Positions 28,053 through 39,749 of a stretch of DNA of 64,000 nucleotides are shown in pieces. The notes under the pieces were generated by a model. The model saw only the letters and a list, made by a program, of their open reading frames with translations, was not told where the DNA came from and made no database searches. The stretch covers positions 1-64,000 of the forward strand of contig CAMATL010000005.1 of NCBI GenBank assembly GCA_945861145.1, written 5' to 3'. This stretch comes from a candidate division TM6 bacterium GW2011_GWF2_37_49. GTDB lineage: Bacteria > Babelota > Babeliae > Babelales > RVW-14. A program made the position numbers and the translations under genes. Every line of letters begins with the position of its first letter. Position 1 is the stretch's first letter.

Positions 28053-30143
28053 TTATTTTTCGAGTTCAGGAGCAATAAGGCGGACTTTGCCTGTATCAGG
28101 GTCAATCGCAATAACCTTAACCATTAGCCTGTCATTCAGTCTAAGATCTTGGTTTAGAGTTTGTTGGCGATGACGCGCGATGGTGGAAATGTGTACTAAG
28201 CCATCTTTGCCTGGAATAACTTCAACAAAGACACCAAAGTCAGTTAGGCGGCGAACAACACCTTCATAGGTGACGCCGATTTCAACTTCTTTAGCCAAGC
28301 GACGCACCCATTCTTCAGCCATCTTTGCAGACTCTGCGTTCTTTGCAAAGATCAGCACGGTACCATCGTCTTCAATCTCAATCTGAGTTCCAGTTGTAGC
28401 AACGATTTCTTTAATGATTGAACCGCCAGGTCCAATAATCGCACCAATTTTATCTTGTGAAATCTTCAATGAGAAGATTCTCGGTGCGAGTAGTGAAAGC
28501 TCTCTCTTCGGTTCGGTCATAACTTTGCGCATTTCGCCCAAAATATGTAGACGAGCTACGCGTGCTTGACCAAGTGCCTTAGCAAGCAATTCACGGGAAA
28601 GACCAACTTTGTCTTTGATGTCGAGCTGGAAAGCCATAATGCCATCGTCGGTACCGGTGACTTTAAAGTCCATCAATCCAAGCGCATCTTCTTCACCTAA
28701 AATGTCGGTCAATACATGGTGTTGGCCTTTTGAGTCAAAGAACAACCCCATAGCAATGCCACTTACCATTTGCTTGATTGGGATGCCAGCTTCCATAAAT
28801 GCAAGTGTAGTAGAACATACAGTTGCCATTGATGAAGAACCGTTAGATTCAAGCACATCCACTACTGAGCGTATTGTGTAAGGGAAGCTCTCGATGCTTG
28901 GCAATACAGCCAAGAAAGAGGTTTCAGCCAAGTAACCATGACCAATTTCACGACGACCAACTGCGCGCATAGGCTTTGCTTCACCAGTTGAGAATGGTGG
29001 GAAATTGTAATGAAGCATGAAACGCTTTTCTTGTAATCCGCCATGAAGACTCTCAATTTTTTGAGCATCTTGTCCTGAACCAAGAGTGATCGATGCAAGC
29101 GCTTGTGTTTCACCGCGTTGAAATACCGCTGAACCATGCGCGCAAGGCAATACGCCAACTTCACACATAATTGGACGTACTTCATCTAAGCGACGGCCAT
29201 CGATACGAATTTGGCGTTTAGCAATAACATCAGGAATGATTTTTTTGATTTGAAGATTGAACAAGTAGTTAAGAACTGAAGTAGGAATAGTTGCTGCTGC
29301 GATATCAGCGGCAAAGTTTTTAACTACTTTTTCTTGCAATGCAGCTAACGCTTCGCTGCGAATTTTCTTTGCTTTACCAAAGAAAGCATCAACATCGTCA
29401 TAGCTAACATGTTTAGCAATTTGTTCTAACCAGTGATCAAAATTATAGGTCTTTTTAAGAGCAACTTTAGGCTTGCCTACTTCTTTTTGTAGCGCAAGTT
29501 GCCAGTCGATTTGTTTTCTAATGATCTCATGGGCTTTAAGTAAAAGCTCAATGAGTTCTTCTTCGGTAGCGTTGTTACAATTACCTTCAACCATACAAAT
29601 ACCAGCTTGTGTGCCAGCAACGATGATGTCAGCGGTAGATGTTTCTTGGTCGGTATGGGTAAGATTAAATTCCCACTTACCGTCAATTTTACCAATCTGT
29701 ACAGCGCCTATAGGCCCCAAGAAAGGGATATCAGATATTGTCAAAGCAATGGATGAACCAAGAATTCCCAACACGCTGTTTGGAAAAGTACCATCCGAAG
29801 AATGAACGGTAGAAATAATCTGCACTTCGTTAAAGTATTCTTGTGGAAATAGCGGACGAATTGGACGATCGATAAGACGTGAGTTTAACACTTCTTCATC
29901 GCTCAGTTTGCCTTCGCGCTTGAAAAAACCACCAGGTACTTTACCAGCAGCGGAAGTACGTTCACGGTACTCAACTGTTAATGGGAAAAAACCCATGAAT
30001 TCCTTGGGTTCATTTCCGGCAACAGCCGTACAGAGAATTATGTTCTTACCGGCCTTAAGCCACGCAGCTCCATTTGCCTGCCGAGCATACTTGTTCAGTT
30101 CTACTTCAAGTCCCAACTCAGGGTTAGAAAAAATTTGATTCAT
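28053..30143 (-). CDS. pnp: polyribonucleotide nucleotidyltransferase
   Basis: GFFKREGKLSDEEVLNSRLIDRPIRPLFP, two RNase PH domains, KH (IGAIIGPGGSIIKEI) and S1 domains. Confidence 0.97.
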   Translation of the reverse strand: MNQIFSNPELGLEVELNKYARQANGAAWLKAGKNIILCTAVAGNEPKEFMGFFPLTVEYRERTSAAGKVPGGFFKREGKLSDEEVLNSRLIDRPIRPLFPQEYFNEVQIISTVHSSDGTFPNSVLGILGSSIALTISDIPFLGPIGAVQIGKIDGKWEFNLTHTDQETSTADIIVAGTQAGICMVEGNCNNATEEELIELLLKAHEIIRKQIDWQLALQKEVGKPKVALKKTYNFDHWLEQIAKHVSYDDVDAFFGKAKKIRSEALAALQEKVVKNFAADIAAATIPTSVLNYLFNLQIKKIIPDVIAKRQIRIDGRRLDEVRPIMCEVGVLPCAHGSAVFQRGETQALASITLGSGQDAQKIESLHGGLQEKRFMLHYNFPPFSTGEAKPMRAVGRREIGHGYLAETSFLAVLPSIESFPYTIRSVVDVLESNGSSSMATVCSTTLAFMEAGIPIKQMVSGIAMGLFFDSKGQHHVLTDILGEEDALGLMDFKVTGTDDGIMAFQLDIKDKVGLSRELLAKALGQARVARLHILGEMRKVMTEPKRELSLLAPRIFSLKISQDKIGAIIGPGGSIIKEIVATTGTQIEIEDDGTVLIFAKNAESAKMAEEWVRRLAKEVEIGVTYEGVVRRLTDFGVFVEVIPGKDGLVHISTIARHRQQTLNQDLRLNDRLMVKVIAIDPDTGKVRLIAPELEK

Positions 30144-30219
30144 TAAGATCCTCGACGCTTGTGAGCTCTATAAAAAATTATCAAAAGGTGCGTAGGGTAA
30201 GACCGCCACTGGCGATAGC

Positions 30220-30492
30220 CTACAGATAGCCAACCTGTTTGAGTGAGGCTACAAGCTTGTTATGTGCTTCTGGCTTATTTAATTTCAAGTACTTTAGGAA
30301 CGCTCTGCGTTTACCAACTAAACACACCAAACCGCGACGGGAGTGATGGTCTTTTGGAAATTGTCCCAAATGTACGTTAATTTGACGAATGCGTTCAGAG
30401 AAAATCGCAACTTGAACTTCTGAAGAGCCGGTATCAGTAGTGTTTACGGCAAACTTCTTGATCAGTTCTTGTTTTTGCGCTGTGTTTATCAT
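30220..30492 (-). CDS. rpsO: 30S ribosomal protein S15
   Basis: TDTGSSEVQVAIFSERIRQINVHLGQFPKDHHSRRGLVCLVGKRRAFLKYL. Confidence 0.96.
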   Translation of the reverse strand: MINTAQKQELIKKFAVNTTDTGSSEVQVAIFSERIRQINVHLGQFPKDHHSRRGLVCLVGKRRAFLKYLKLNKPEAHNKLVASLKQVGYL

Positions 30493-30542
30493 GAAAAGTA
30501 CCTCATTTAATCTAGATTAAAAATTCAAGTTTATTCAAAAAT

Positions 30543-30614
30543 TAGGCGCGAGCAGGATCGAACTGCTGACCCTCGCTACGTCAAAGCGATGCTCTACCAC
30601 TGAGCTACGCGCCT
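30543..30614 (-). tRNA. tRNA-Val (GAC)
   Basis: Reverse complement AGGCGCGTAGCTCAGTGGTAGAGCATCGCTTTGACGTAGCGAGGGTCAGCAGTTCGATCCTGCTCGCGCCT; cloverleaf with loop TTGACGT. Confidence 0.9.
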
Positions 30615-30633
30615 AAAAACTCTAAAGACCGCT

Positions 30634-33600
30634 CTAGGTTGACTCTTGAAGCTTAATTTTATCAAGCCCCGCTTCCAACTGCTCCTCGGTACGTGCTTTA
30701 CGCTCATACTCTGAAACATCTTCACCAAGCATTTTTTGCTTAAATGAAGCTATGCCTGTACCAGCCGGGATGAGTTTACCAATTACTACGTTTTCTTTCA
30801 ACCCGTATAAGTAATCAATTTGACCTACGAGTGAAGCTTCCGTTAGAACACGCGTGGTTTCTTGGAACGAAGCTGCTGAAATAAAGCTTTCTGTGCCAAG
30901 TGACGCTTTGGTAATACCCATAAGGATAGGCTTTGTTGTAGCAATACGCTTACCAGCCTTCATCATTGTAGTATTAACCGCTTTTAAGTGGTTCTTATCA
31001 ATGCGATCACCAACAACGAAGTGCGTTTCGCCTGGATCAACAACACGTACTTTTCGTAGCATTTGTTTAACAATCAACTCTATGTGTTTATTGTTAATTT
31101 CTACACCTTGCAGGCTGTAAATTTCTTGAATCTCTTTTGTGAGGTATTTTTGCACCTCGTCTGGTCCAAGAATGCGCAAAATGTCATGTACGTTTGGTAC
31201 GCCAGAACTGAGTGCGTCACCAGCTTTTACGTATTCATTATCTTCGACGTTAAGATGTCGTGATCGTGGTACGTTGTATTCAAATACTTCGCCGATGTCA
31301 GTTGTTACTGTGACGCGACGTTGTCCGCGATGCAAGCCACCAAATTTTACCACACCATCAACATCACTGATGATAGCCGGATCTTTTGGAATACGAGCTT
31401 CAAAGAGTTCCGCAACGCGAGGCAAGCCCCCGGTAATATCCTTTGTACGCTTTTCTTCACGAGGAAGCTTTGCAAGAATATCGCCCGGTAAGACTTCAGT
31501 ACCTTCTTCAATAGTTAAGACTGCACCAGTTGGCAGGTAATAACGACCTTCTTCCATACCGTCATTATCAACAACCATAATATACGGTTGTCGTTTTTCT
31601 TCTCGACGCTCTAAAATCGTTTTACGAGAACAACTACTTGTATCATCGTATTGCTCTTGGTAGGTAACGTTTTCAATCAAATCGACATACTGAATTTTTC
31701 CAGCTTTGTCTGTCAAGATGATCTTAGACGGTTCCCATTCTGCAAGTTTTTGACCAACGATAACGTTATCGTTTGGTTTGACGTGCAAGAGGGCGCCATA
31801 ACCAAGCTTCAATTCTTCAAGTTCGCGCCCGTCTTCAGCAACGATAACCAATTTTGCTTTACGGTTCATAACAGTCAGCGCGCCAACTCTATTCTTAACA
31901 GCCTGTACTTCACGGAAAATTACTTTTCCTTTGAACTGAGATTTGTGAGCTGTTTGTTCAACAACACCGGTTACTGTACCCCCAACGTGGAAGGTTCTCA
32001 TGGTTAGCTGTGTACCAGGTTCACCGATCGATTGTGCGGCGATAATACCAACAGCAGCACCAACTTCAACCAATTCATGCGTTGAAAGATCCATACCATA
32101 ACAGGTTGCACATACGCCACGTTTAGACTGGCAGCTCAATACAGAGCGAACTTTGACTTCAACGGCTGATGATTCACGAACCGCATTAACGATTGATTCG
32201 GTAAGTAGCTCACCTTTTTTACAAAGAAGCTGACCCTTAACCGGATCCATAACATCTTCAGCTGCAATACGACCGAATATTTGACGAGCAAGTGACTCTA
32301 TCACTTGGCCAGATTCAGCGAGATCGGTAACTGAGATATAACCAAGCGAGTTACAATCTTTATGATTGATAACTACGTCCTGAGCAACGTCAACTAAACG
32401 ACGGGTCAAATAGCCCGAGTCAGCTGTTTTAAGTGCTGTATCCGCAAGACCTTTACGAGCACCATGTGTTGAAACAAAATATTCAAACACATTGAGGCCT
32501 TCTTTGAAGTTTGCTAGAACCGGAGTTTCCATAATTTCGCCGGATGGTTTAGCCATAAGACCTCTCATCGCAGCCAACTGACGGATCTGAGTTCTAGATC
32601 CACGAGCACCAGAATCAAGCATCATGAAGACAGGATTGAACGGTGTCTTTTCCTTGTCGTCATTAAGTGATGCTTCACGATCTTGCGCTTCAAGGACTGT
32701 TATCATGTCGTTAGTAATATCTTCGGTTGTACGCGCCCAAATCTGTACGATTTTGTTATAGCGTTCACCGTTTGTTATTGCGCCATCAAGGTAAAGCTTT
32801 TCAGTCTTTTCTACCTCTTTAGTGCTACGCTCTAACGATTCTTTTTTAGTTTCTGGGATAATCAAATTGTCGATAGACAATGAGATACCACCAAAAGTTG
32901 CATAAGAAAAACCAAGTGATTTGATTTTATCAAGTGATACAACAGTTGCTTCGCTACCAAAACGTTTGTGAAGTCTTGAGATAAGTTTTACCAAATCTTT
33001 TTTCTTCACTGCTTTGTTAATCCACTCAAAATCAGATCCAGCTGGCAAGGTTTCATAAAGTATGATGCGACCAACTGTCGCACTTACTAGAGCTTGATCA
33101 GCCGCTAGGCGGATATTAACCGAAGCGTGTACATCTACTTGACCGTGTTGATACGCAGCAATAACTTCTTCAATATTTGAAAAGTTCAGCCCTTCACCAA
33201 GAATATTTTTGCGGCCTTTGGTCAAATAATAAAGACCAAGAACCATATCTTGTGATGGTACAGCAATCGGACGTCCATTTGCTGCTGAGATAATATTCTT
33301 TGTTGAAAGCATTAAGTTTAACGCTTCTGTACGTGCTTTTTGGCTAAGCAAAACGTGAACGGCCATTTGGTCACCGTCAAAATCCGCGTTGAATGCCGAA
33401 CATACAAGAGGATGAATCTTAATAGCTTTGCCTTCTACAAGAATAGGAAAGAACGCTTGAATACCAAGGCGGTGAAGCGTTGGTGCACGATTTAGCAATA
33501 CTGGGCGATCTTTAACAACCGCTTCAAGAGCTTCCCATACTTCAGGCGTCATTTCTTCAACCATGCGCTTTGCTACACGCAAATTTGGAGCAAGTTCGCG

Positions 33601-34770
33601 CATTTGTAGTTCTACATAAACGTATGGCTTGAAAAGTTCCAAAGCCATAATTTTAGGAAGACCACATTGGTGCATCTGTAGCTCAGGATCAACAACGATA
33701 ACCGAACGACCTGAATAGTCTACACGCTTACCGAGCAAGTTTTGACGGAAACGACCTTGCTTGCCACGCAGCATTTCACTGAGCGATTTGAGAGGGCGCT
33801 TGTTGGAGCCTCGTACTGGCTGGCCACGCCTACCGTTATCGATCAGAGCATCGACTGATTCTTGTAACATACGTTTTTCGTTTTTGATAATAACGTCTGG
33901 AGCTTCAAGCTCAATCAAACGCTTTAAACGAATGTTTCTGTTCAGTACGCGTCGGTATAGATCATTTAAGTCTGAGCTCGCAAAACGACCACCCTCAAGA
34001 GGTACAAGCGGACGCAAGTCAGGTGGCAGCACAGGCAACACTTCCTGAATGATCCACTCAGGTCTCATATTAGCGTGCGAAAGGCCTAACAGTGCTTTAA
34101 AGCGCTTTGCCAAGCGATGTTTTGCAGCAACAGATGACGTTTTGTTGTACTCTTCTTCAATCTTACGAACTTCAAAGATTAGATCCATGCTTGCAAGCAA
34201 AATACGAACTGCTTCTGCGCCCATGTCTGCCTTGAAAACAATGTCGTCCATATTCTGATTCAAGTATTCTTCATGTTCCTGAGCAGACAATAAAGTCTTT
34301 TGAGGGTATGGAGAATTACCTTGGTTGAGAACAACGTAACTATCAAAATAAATGATACGTTCAAGATCACGTACCGTCATATTTAAAATCAAGCTTAAAT
34401 AGCTTGGAATGCCCTTCAAAAACCAGATATGGCAGACCGGCGAAACCAAATTAATGTGGCCCATACGTTCACGACGTACACGGGCCTGAATTACTTCAAC
34501 ACCGCACTTTTCACAGGTAACACCGCGATGTTTCATGCGCTTGTATTTGCCGCAGTTACATTCCCAGTCTTTTACTGGACCGAAAATGCGTGCGCAAAAA
34601 AGACCATCACGTTCAGGCTTAAGTGTGCGATAATTGATAGTTTCTATCTTCTTCACTTCGCCATAAGACAATGAGCGAATCTTTTCCGGTGATGCAATCC
34701 CTATGCGGATTGCATTAAATTGAGTTGTGTTTATATACTCGCGAAAACGTTCTAGCATTCTGTTATTCAC
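30634..34770 (-). CDS. rpoC: RNA polymerase beta' subunit
   Basis: [16 protein letters not shown] active-site motif; zinc finger [20 protein letters not shown]. Confidence 0.98.
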   Translation of the reverse strand: MNNRMLERFREYINTTQFNAIRIGIASPEKIRSLSYGEVKKIETINYRTLKPERDGLFCARIFGPVKDWECNCGKYKRMKHRGVTCEKCGVEVIQARVRRERMGHINLVSPVCHIWFLKGIPSYLSLILNMTVRDLERIIYFDSYVVLNQGNSPYPQKTLLSAQEHEEYLNQNMDDIVFKADMGAEAVRILLASMDLIFEVRKIEEEYNKTSSVAAKHRLAKRFKALLGLSHANMRPEWIIQEVLPVLPPDLRPLVPLEGGRFASSDLNDLYRRVLNRNIRLKRLIELEAPDVIIKNEKRMLQESVDALIDNGRRGQPVRGSNKRPLKSLSEMLRGKQGRFRQNLLGKRVDYSGRSVIVVDPELQMHQCGLPKIMALELFKPYVYVELQMRELAPNLRVAKRMVEEMTPEVWEALEAVVKDRPVLLNRAPTLHRLGIQAFFPILVEGKAIKIHPLVCSAFNADFDGDQMAVHVLLSQKARTEALNLMLSTKNIISAANGRPIAVPSQDMVLGLYYLTKGRKNILGEGLNFSNIEEVIAAYQHGQVDVHASVNIRLAADQALVSATVGRIILYETLPAGSDFEWINKAVKKKDLVKLISRLHKRFGSEATVVSLDKIKSLGFSYATFGGISLSIDNLIIPETKKESLERSTKEVEKTEKLYLDGAITNGERYNKIVQIWARTTEDITNDMITVLEAQDREASLNDDKEKTPFNPVFMMLDSGARGSRTQIRQLAAMRGLMAKPSGEIMETPVLANFKEGLNVFEYFVSTHGARKGLADTALKTADSGYLTRRLVDVAQDVVINHKDCNSLGYISVTDLAESGQVIESLARQIFGRIAAEDVMDPVKGQLLCKKGELLTESIVNAVRESSAVEVKVRSVLSCQSKRGVCATCYGMDLSTHELVEVGAAVGIIAAQSIGEPGTQLTMRTFHVGGTVTGVVEQTAHKSQFKGKVIFREVQAVKNRVGALTVMNRKAKLVIVAEDGRELEELKLGYGALLHVKPNDNVIVGQKLAEWEPSKIILTDKAGKIQYVDLIENVTYQEQYDDTSSCSRKTILERREEKRQPYIMVVDNDGMEEGRYYLPTGAVLTIEEGTEVLPGDILAKLPREEKRTKDITGGLPRVAELFEARIPKDPAIISDVDGVVKFGGLHRGQRRVTVTTDIGEVFEYNVPRSRHLNVEDNEYVKAGDALSSGVPNVHDILRILGPDEVQKYLTKEIQEIYSLQGVEINNKHIELIVKQMLRKVRVVDPGETHFVVGDRIDKNHLKAVNTTMMKAGKRIATTKPILMGITKASLGTESFISAASFQETTRVLTEASLVGQIDYLYGLKENVVIGKLIPAGTGIASFKQKMLGEDVSEYERKARTEEQLEAGLDKIKLQEST

Positions 34771-37700
34771 CGACTTGCTCCTTACTGGTCTTGAAGAGGT
34801 CTACTTGTAAACCTAGACTCTGCAATTCTTTGACTAACACGTTGAAGGACTCTGGGATACCCGGCTCTGGGACTTCATCACCACGGACAATTGCTTCATA
34901 CGCTTTAATACGACCGTTAACGTCATCAGATTTAATGGTTAGCATTTCTTGCAAGGTAAAGGCAGCACCATATGCGTACAATGCCCAAACTTCCATTTCC
35001 CCGAGACGTTGACCACCAAACTGGGCTTTACCGCCGAGTGGCTGCTGGGTAATAAGTGAGTATGGCCCAACAGAGCGTGCGTGGAGTTTATCATCTGCTA
35101 AATGGTTCAGCTTCATCATATAGATTTGTCCAACCGTAACTGGTTGATCAAACGATGTTCCTGTTCTTCCATCAAACAACATGAAGGTACCGTTTGCTGG
35201 CAAACCAGCATCAAGCATGAGACTTTGAATATCTCTTGTATAATCAGCACCATCAAATACTGGTGTTTTGGTATGTAGGCCGGATTTTGCAACTTTTTCA
35301 GCAAAAATCGTAAGGCCTTCATCACCGTATTCTTTTTCAACTGAGTTAACAACTTCAGCGCCAAAGTACTTGGTCAACCATTGCTTGGTTTCTTTAGCTG
35401 AAAAATCACCAAGTTGCGCACTAAGCGATTCAGCGATTCTCTTGCCGGCAATACCAAGCATTGTTTCAAGAATTTGACCAATATTCATACGTCCAGGAAC
35501 ACCAAGTGGATTTAGTACTATGTCTACTGGGGTGCCATCTTCAAGGTACGGCATATCTTCTGGATTAACAATTCGTGATACCACACCCTTGTTACCATGA
35601 CGACCTGCCATTTTATCACCAACTGAAAGTGTGCGCTTTGTAGCAACATAGACCTTAACCATCTTAATAACACCAGATGGTAGATCATCCCCTTTACGCA
35701 GGCGGTTGATTTGCTCTTCTTTAAGAGCAGTCAACACGTGTACTTGGTTATCAAGTACATCGCGGAATGATTTAATTTGGTCAAAAGCTTCTTTACTTGA
35801 AGGTTCAACTTCAAGCAAGCGCTCAGTTGTAGCTGCTTCTAAAAGAGATTTATCAAAGACTCCCTGAACAACCAAATCTTTATGTTTGGCGCCCGAGCTC
35901 TTAAGACCTTCTAATTGCTGAAGAAGTCTCTCTTTGATGTTTTCTTTTAAAACATCAAGTTGATAAGAGAAGTTTTCTTCAATGCGAGTGGTTTCTTTTT
36001 GAACAATGTCTTTATAACGCTTGTCCTTACGAATACCGCTACGCGAGAAAACCTTTACATCGATAACACTGGCTTCAACCCCTGGTGGCACGCGCAAGGA
36101 GGTATCACGTACTTCACGAGATTTTTCACCAAAAATTGCGCGGAGCAATTTTTCTTCTGGCGAAACTTGTACGTCGCCTTTAAGCGTTACTTTACCAACA
36201 AGAATATCCCCAGGCTTCACACGGGTACCGACTTTTACGATACCATCTTCATCAAGCGCTTCAAGATCTTTTTCAGGAACGTTTGGAATATCACGAGTGA
36301 TTTCTTCAGCCCCAAGCTTGGTATCGCGTGCTTCAACGATAAATTCTTCAACGTGTACAGAAGTAAAAACGTCGTCAGAAACCAATCGCTTGTTTACAAC
36401 TATAGCATCCTCAAAGTTGTAACCTTGCCATGGCATAAAAGCCACCAAGATATTAGAACCAAGTGCCAGTTCACCATTACGTGTTGCTGGGCCGTCGGTA
36501 AGAATATCACCCTTTTTGATCTTCTGCCCAACTATTACTATTGGTACATGATGTATCCAAGTGTTGTGGCTGGATCGAGCATATTTTTTAAGAGTATAAA
36601 TATCAACGGATCGCGAAAGGACTTCAGCATCGCTGCCAGTAATTTTATCCAACTTGACGATAATCTTATCTGCTGCGACATAAATAATGGTACCTGGATT
36701 TTTTGCTAGAACAACTGAACCTTCAGTTGAACCAAGCTCAAATTCCATACCGGTACCGACGAGCGGTGTTTCACATTTAACGAGAGGCACGGCTTGTCGT
36801 TGCATGTTCGAACCCATCAATGCTCGGTTTGCGTCATCATGTTCCAAGAATGGAATAAGTGCCGTTGCAACAGAGAACAATTGCTTAGGTGAAGCATCAA
36901 CATAAGAAAGTTCATCAACTTCTTTTTTAACGTAGTCACCATCGTGGCGAGCTAATATTTTGGTTGATAAAATGTTGTTCTTAGCGTCAAGCTCAAGATT
37001 TGATTGCGCGATGAATTTACCCTGTTCCTGAAACGCATCAAGATATATTGCATCACTAGAAACCTTGCCATCCTCTACCTTGCGGTATGGCGTTTCAATG
37101 AAGCCAAGCTCATTGACTTTTGCATAGGTTGAAAGCGATGAAATAAGACCGATGTTTTGACCTTCAGGAGTTTCAATTGGACAAATGCGGCCATAGTGGG
37201 AGGTGTGAACGTCACGCACTTCGAAAGTAGCGCGTTCACGCGTAAGACCACCGGGCCCAAGAGCAGAAAGTCGACGCTTGTGAGCCATTTCTGCAAGCGG
37301 ATTGGTTTGGTCCATAAACTGAGAAAGTTGACCAGTGCCAAAAAACTCACGTAGTACGGCAGATAGCGGTTTAACATTCAAGAAATCATATGGCATCAAT
37401 GCTGCATAATTTTCTTGCAAACGGAATCGCTCCTTAACAATACGTTCGATACGTGCAAAACCAACATAAAGCTGACTTTGTAACAATTCTCCAACGAGAC
37501 GTACGCAACGATTACCAAGGTGATCGATATCATCAAGCTCACCTTCACCACGCTCTTTTAAGCCAATGAGGTATTTAACGGTAGCAACGATATCTTCTTT
37601 GCTGAGATGGGTGATTTCTTCTACAACCTTCAGAGCAAGTTTGCGGTTGGTGCGGATACGTCCAACAATTGTTAGGTCGTAAAAACGAGGATTGAAGAAC

Positions 37701-39118
37701 ATATTGCTTACGTATTCTTCCATAATCTTAAGCGTTGGAATATCTCCAGGCTTAAGCTTGGTATAAATTTCCTTAAGCGATTCTTCATATGTTAGATTTG
37801 TATCGTGAGCAAATGTAAGCGCTAAGGTTGGTTGTAATACATAACCAGATGATTGAATAACACTAATAACATAGCCGCTTAATGATGAGAGATGCTCAAT
37901 AATTTCTTCAGTCAAGATTGTGCCTTGCTGAATGATAATTTCGCCAGTCTCTTCATCCATAATATCGCGAGCCATGATACGACTAACCAAGCTGGTTTTA
38001 CGTACTTGCATGTAAACGATGCCATCCTTCAAAAGTTTGTCGATATTTGCTTTTGTAAGACGTTTACCAATAGTTAACTTAGCTTCAACTTCTTTAACCA
38101 GGGTGCCAGCTTCAAGTCGTTGGCCTACAAGGTTGTAAGTAATAGGCTTAAAAAAACCTTCATCACGGATTTCGATATCATCGAAACCATAAAAAGTTTC
38201 AAGAAGCAGCTTACGATCTATACCAATTGCTTGTAAGAAAGTGGTAACAAGGATTTTTTTCTTTTTATCGATACGAACGTACAATAGATCGTTGTGATCA
38301 AATTCAAAATCGATCCAAGAACCGCGGTTTGGAATGATTCGAGCAATATGATAAGGCTGACCTCTAAAGTCTTTGGATTTCTTGCTCAATGAGAACATAA
38401 CACCGGGCGCACGATGCATTTGGCTGACGACTACGCGATCAACACCATTGATCAAAAAAGTGCCTTGACTGCCAAGAGCAAAACGATTGTCTTGGTCTTC
38501 ATATAAATCAACCATAGCTGGAAGATCACAGAAGAACACGTCTTGTTCTTTGATGTCGCGAATGCTTTTAACATTCGTTTGCTCATCAATATCCCAACTG
38601 ATGAGCTGCATTTTCACCTTAAGAGGCAATGAAAATGTTTTACCACTGTAACGACATTCATCAACTGATGGTGATGGTTTAATGGTTACGCGTGAAAAAC
38701 ATTTTTTGCAATGTTGGTATGATGCAGTTTCTTTTTTGCAATGAGGGCAGGAATTATTTTTTAAGGTATTGGTACCACCTTTTTTACAAGAGGAGCAAGT
38801 CCACTTGTAGCGGTTTTGAATACCGGTTGATTGCCCGCAAACACATTTCCACTCACCAAGCTCATAACTCACATATTCAAGCGAAATGCGCTCGTTATGT
38901 TCAATTGGAAAGGTATCTCTTAGAACCTTTTCCAAACCAATGTTACGTCGTTCACTAGGTAAGCAGTCAAGTTGTACAAAATCGTTGAACGACTTTGATT
39001 GGACTTCGATAAGATTAGGAAGTGAAACCACTTCCTTGATTTTCCCGTAATTTTTTCTAAAAAGGCCTTTACTTACGAGAATCTTATCAAGCTGGTGTGC
39101 CCGTGCCATTTGAGACAT
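34763..39118 (-). CDS. rpoB: RNA polymerase beta subunit, with a Cys-rich insertion near the N-terminus
   Basis: FFGTGQLSQFMDQTNPLAEMAHKRRLSALGPGGLTRERA, GRHGNKGVVSRI, LGGKAQFGGQRLGEMEVWALYAYGAA. Confidence 0.98.
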   Translation of the reverse strand: MSQMARAHQLDKILVSKGLFRKNYGKIKEVVSLPNLIEVQSKSFNDFVQLDCLPSERRNIGLEKVLRDTFPIEHNERISLEYVSYELGEWKCVCGQSTGIQNRYKWTCSSCKKGGTNTLKNNSCPHCKKETASYQHCKKCFSRVTIKPSPSVDECRYSGKTFSLPLKVKMQLISWDIDEQTNVKSIRDIKEQDVFFCDLPAMVDLYEDQDNRFALGSQGTFLINGVDRVVVSQMHRAPGVMFSLSKKSKDFRGQPYHIARIIPNRGSWIDFEFDHNDLLYVRIDKKKKILVTTFLQAIGIDRKLLLETFYGFDDIEIRDEGFFKPITYNLVGQRLEAGTLVKEVEAKLTIGKRLTKANIDKLLKDGIVYMQVRKTSLVSRIMARDIMDEETGEIIIQQGTILTEEIIEHLSSLSGYVISVIQSSGYVLQPTLALTFAHDTNLTYEESLKEIYTKLKPGDIPTLKIMEEYVSNMFFNPRFYDLTIVGRIRTNRKLALKVVEEITHLSKEDIVATVKYLIGLKERGEGELDDIDHLGNRCVRLVGELLQSQLYVGFARIERIVKERFRLQENYAALMPYDFLNVKPLSAVLREFFGTGQLSQFMDQTNPLAEMAHKRRLSALGPGGLTRERATFEVRDVHTSHYGRICPIETPEGQNIGLISSLSTYAKVNELGFIETPYRKVEDGKVSSDAIYLDAFQEQGKFIAQSNLELDAKNNILSTKILARHDGDYVKKEVDELSYVDASPKQLFSVATALIPFLEHDDANRALMGSNMQRQAVPLVKCETPLVGTGMEFELGSTEGSVVLAKNPGTIIYVAADKIIVKLDKITGSDAEVLSRSVDIYTLKKYARSSHNTWIHHVPIVIVGQKIKKGDILTDGPATRNGELALGSNILVAFMPWQGYNFEDAIVVNKRLVSDDVFTSVHVEEFIVEARDTKLGAEEITRDIPNVPEKDLEALDEDGIVKVGTRVKPGDILVGKVTLKGDVQVSPEEKLLRAIFGEKSREVRDTSLRVPPGVEASVIDVKVFSRSGIRKDKRYKDIVQKETTRIEENFSYQLDVLKENIKERLLQQLEGLKSSGAKHKDLVVQGVFDKSLLEAATTERLLEVEPSSKEAFDQIKSFRDVLDNQVHVLTALKEEQINRLRKGDDLPSGVIKMVKVYVATKRTLSVGDKMAGRHGNKGVVSRIVNPEDMPYLEDGTPVDIVLNPLGVPGRMNIGQILETMLGIAGKRIAESLSAQLGDFSAKETKQWLTKYFGAEVVNSVEKEYGDEGLTIFAEKVAKSGLHTKTPVFDGADYTRDIQSLMLDAGLPANGTFMLFDGRTGTSFDQPVTVGQIYMMKLNHLADDKLHARSVGPYSLITQQPLGGKAQFGGQRLGEMEVWALYAYGAAFTLQEMLTIKSDDVNGRIKAYEAIVRGDEVPEPGIPESFNVLVKELQSLGLQVDLFKTSKEQVGE

Positions 39119-39191
39119 TCAGTAGCTCCTAACAGTAATGCGCCAAAACCGCTGGATAAAGCAACGCTTTATTATGTTCTCTAGAAAACTA

Positions 39192-39238
39192 AAGACTCCG
39201 TTTCAGATATTTTGACTATCTGAAACGGGGTCTTTTTT
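39192..39238. terminator. rplL-rpoB intergenic hairpin (attenuator/terminator)
   Basis: gactccgtttcagata tttgac tatctgaaacggggtc flanked by T-rich (+) and TTTAGTTTT (-) tracts. Confidence 0.7.
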
Positions 39239-39269
39239 AAAAAATCTCGAACTGTGCAGAGAGTAAGAA

Positions 39270-39641
39270 TTATGATAGTTCTACTTTTGCGCCAGCTTCT
39301 TCTAAAGCCTTTTTGATCTTTTGAGCATCTTCTTTTGGTGCTGATTCAGCAACAACAAAAGGAGCGCTTTCAACAGCTTTCTTAGCATCGCCCAAAGATA
39401 GGGTTGAAACAGTTCTCAAAGCTTTAATAACTTTGATTATTTCTGTGCCTGATTCTTTCAACGTTACTTTGAATTCGTTCTTTTCTTCAGCTGCTGGAGC
39501 TGCTGCGCCTGCTGCTGGAGCTGCGACAGCAGCCATTGCAGTAACGCCAAAACGTTCTTGAAGGTCTTTAACGAACTGGGAAAGATCCATTACGGACATT
39601 TTGCCAATTTCTTCAATTAGATGTTCATGTTTGGATGCCAT
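39270..39641 (-). CDS. rplL: 50S ribosomal protein L7/L12
   Basis: EEKNEFKVTLKESGTEIIKVIKALRTVSTLSLGDAKKAVESAP. Confidence 0.97.
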   Translation of the reverse strand: MASKHEHLIEEIGKMSVMDLSQFVKDLQERFGVTAMAAVAAPAAGAAAPAAEEKNEFKVTLKESGTEIIKVIKALRTVSTLSLGDAKKAVESAPFVVAESAPKEDAQKIKKALEEAGAKVELS

Positions 39642-39749
39642 GCTTTTGACTCCCTATTGGTTAGCAAATCGATTGAGCTAAGTGGTACTAAACTTAAAAA
39701 TACGCCTAAATCACATTTAACACGAGCATCACGTGCAAAAATACGACAA

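Noticed and set aside
34049-39118. Numerous + strand ORFs antisense to rpoB/rpoC (e.g. 35960..36709)
   Set aside because: Shadow ORFs of highly conserved - strand genes; low-complexity translations with no recognisable family.
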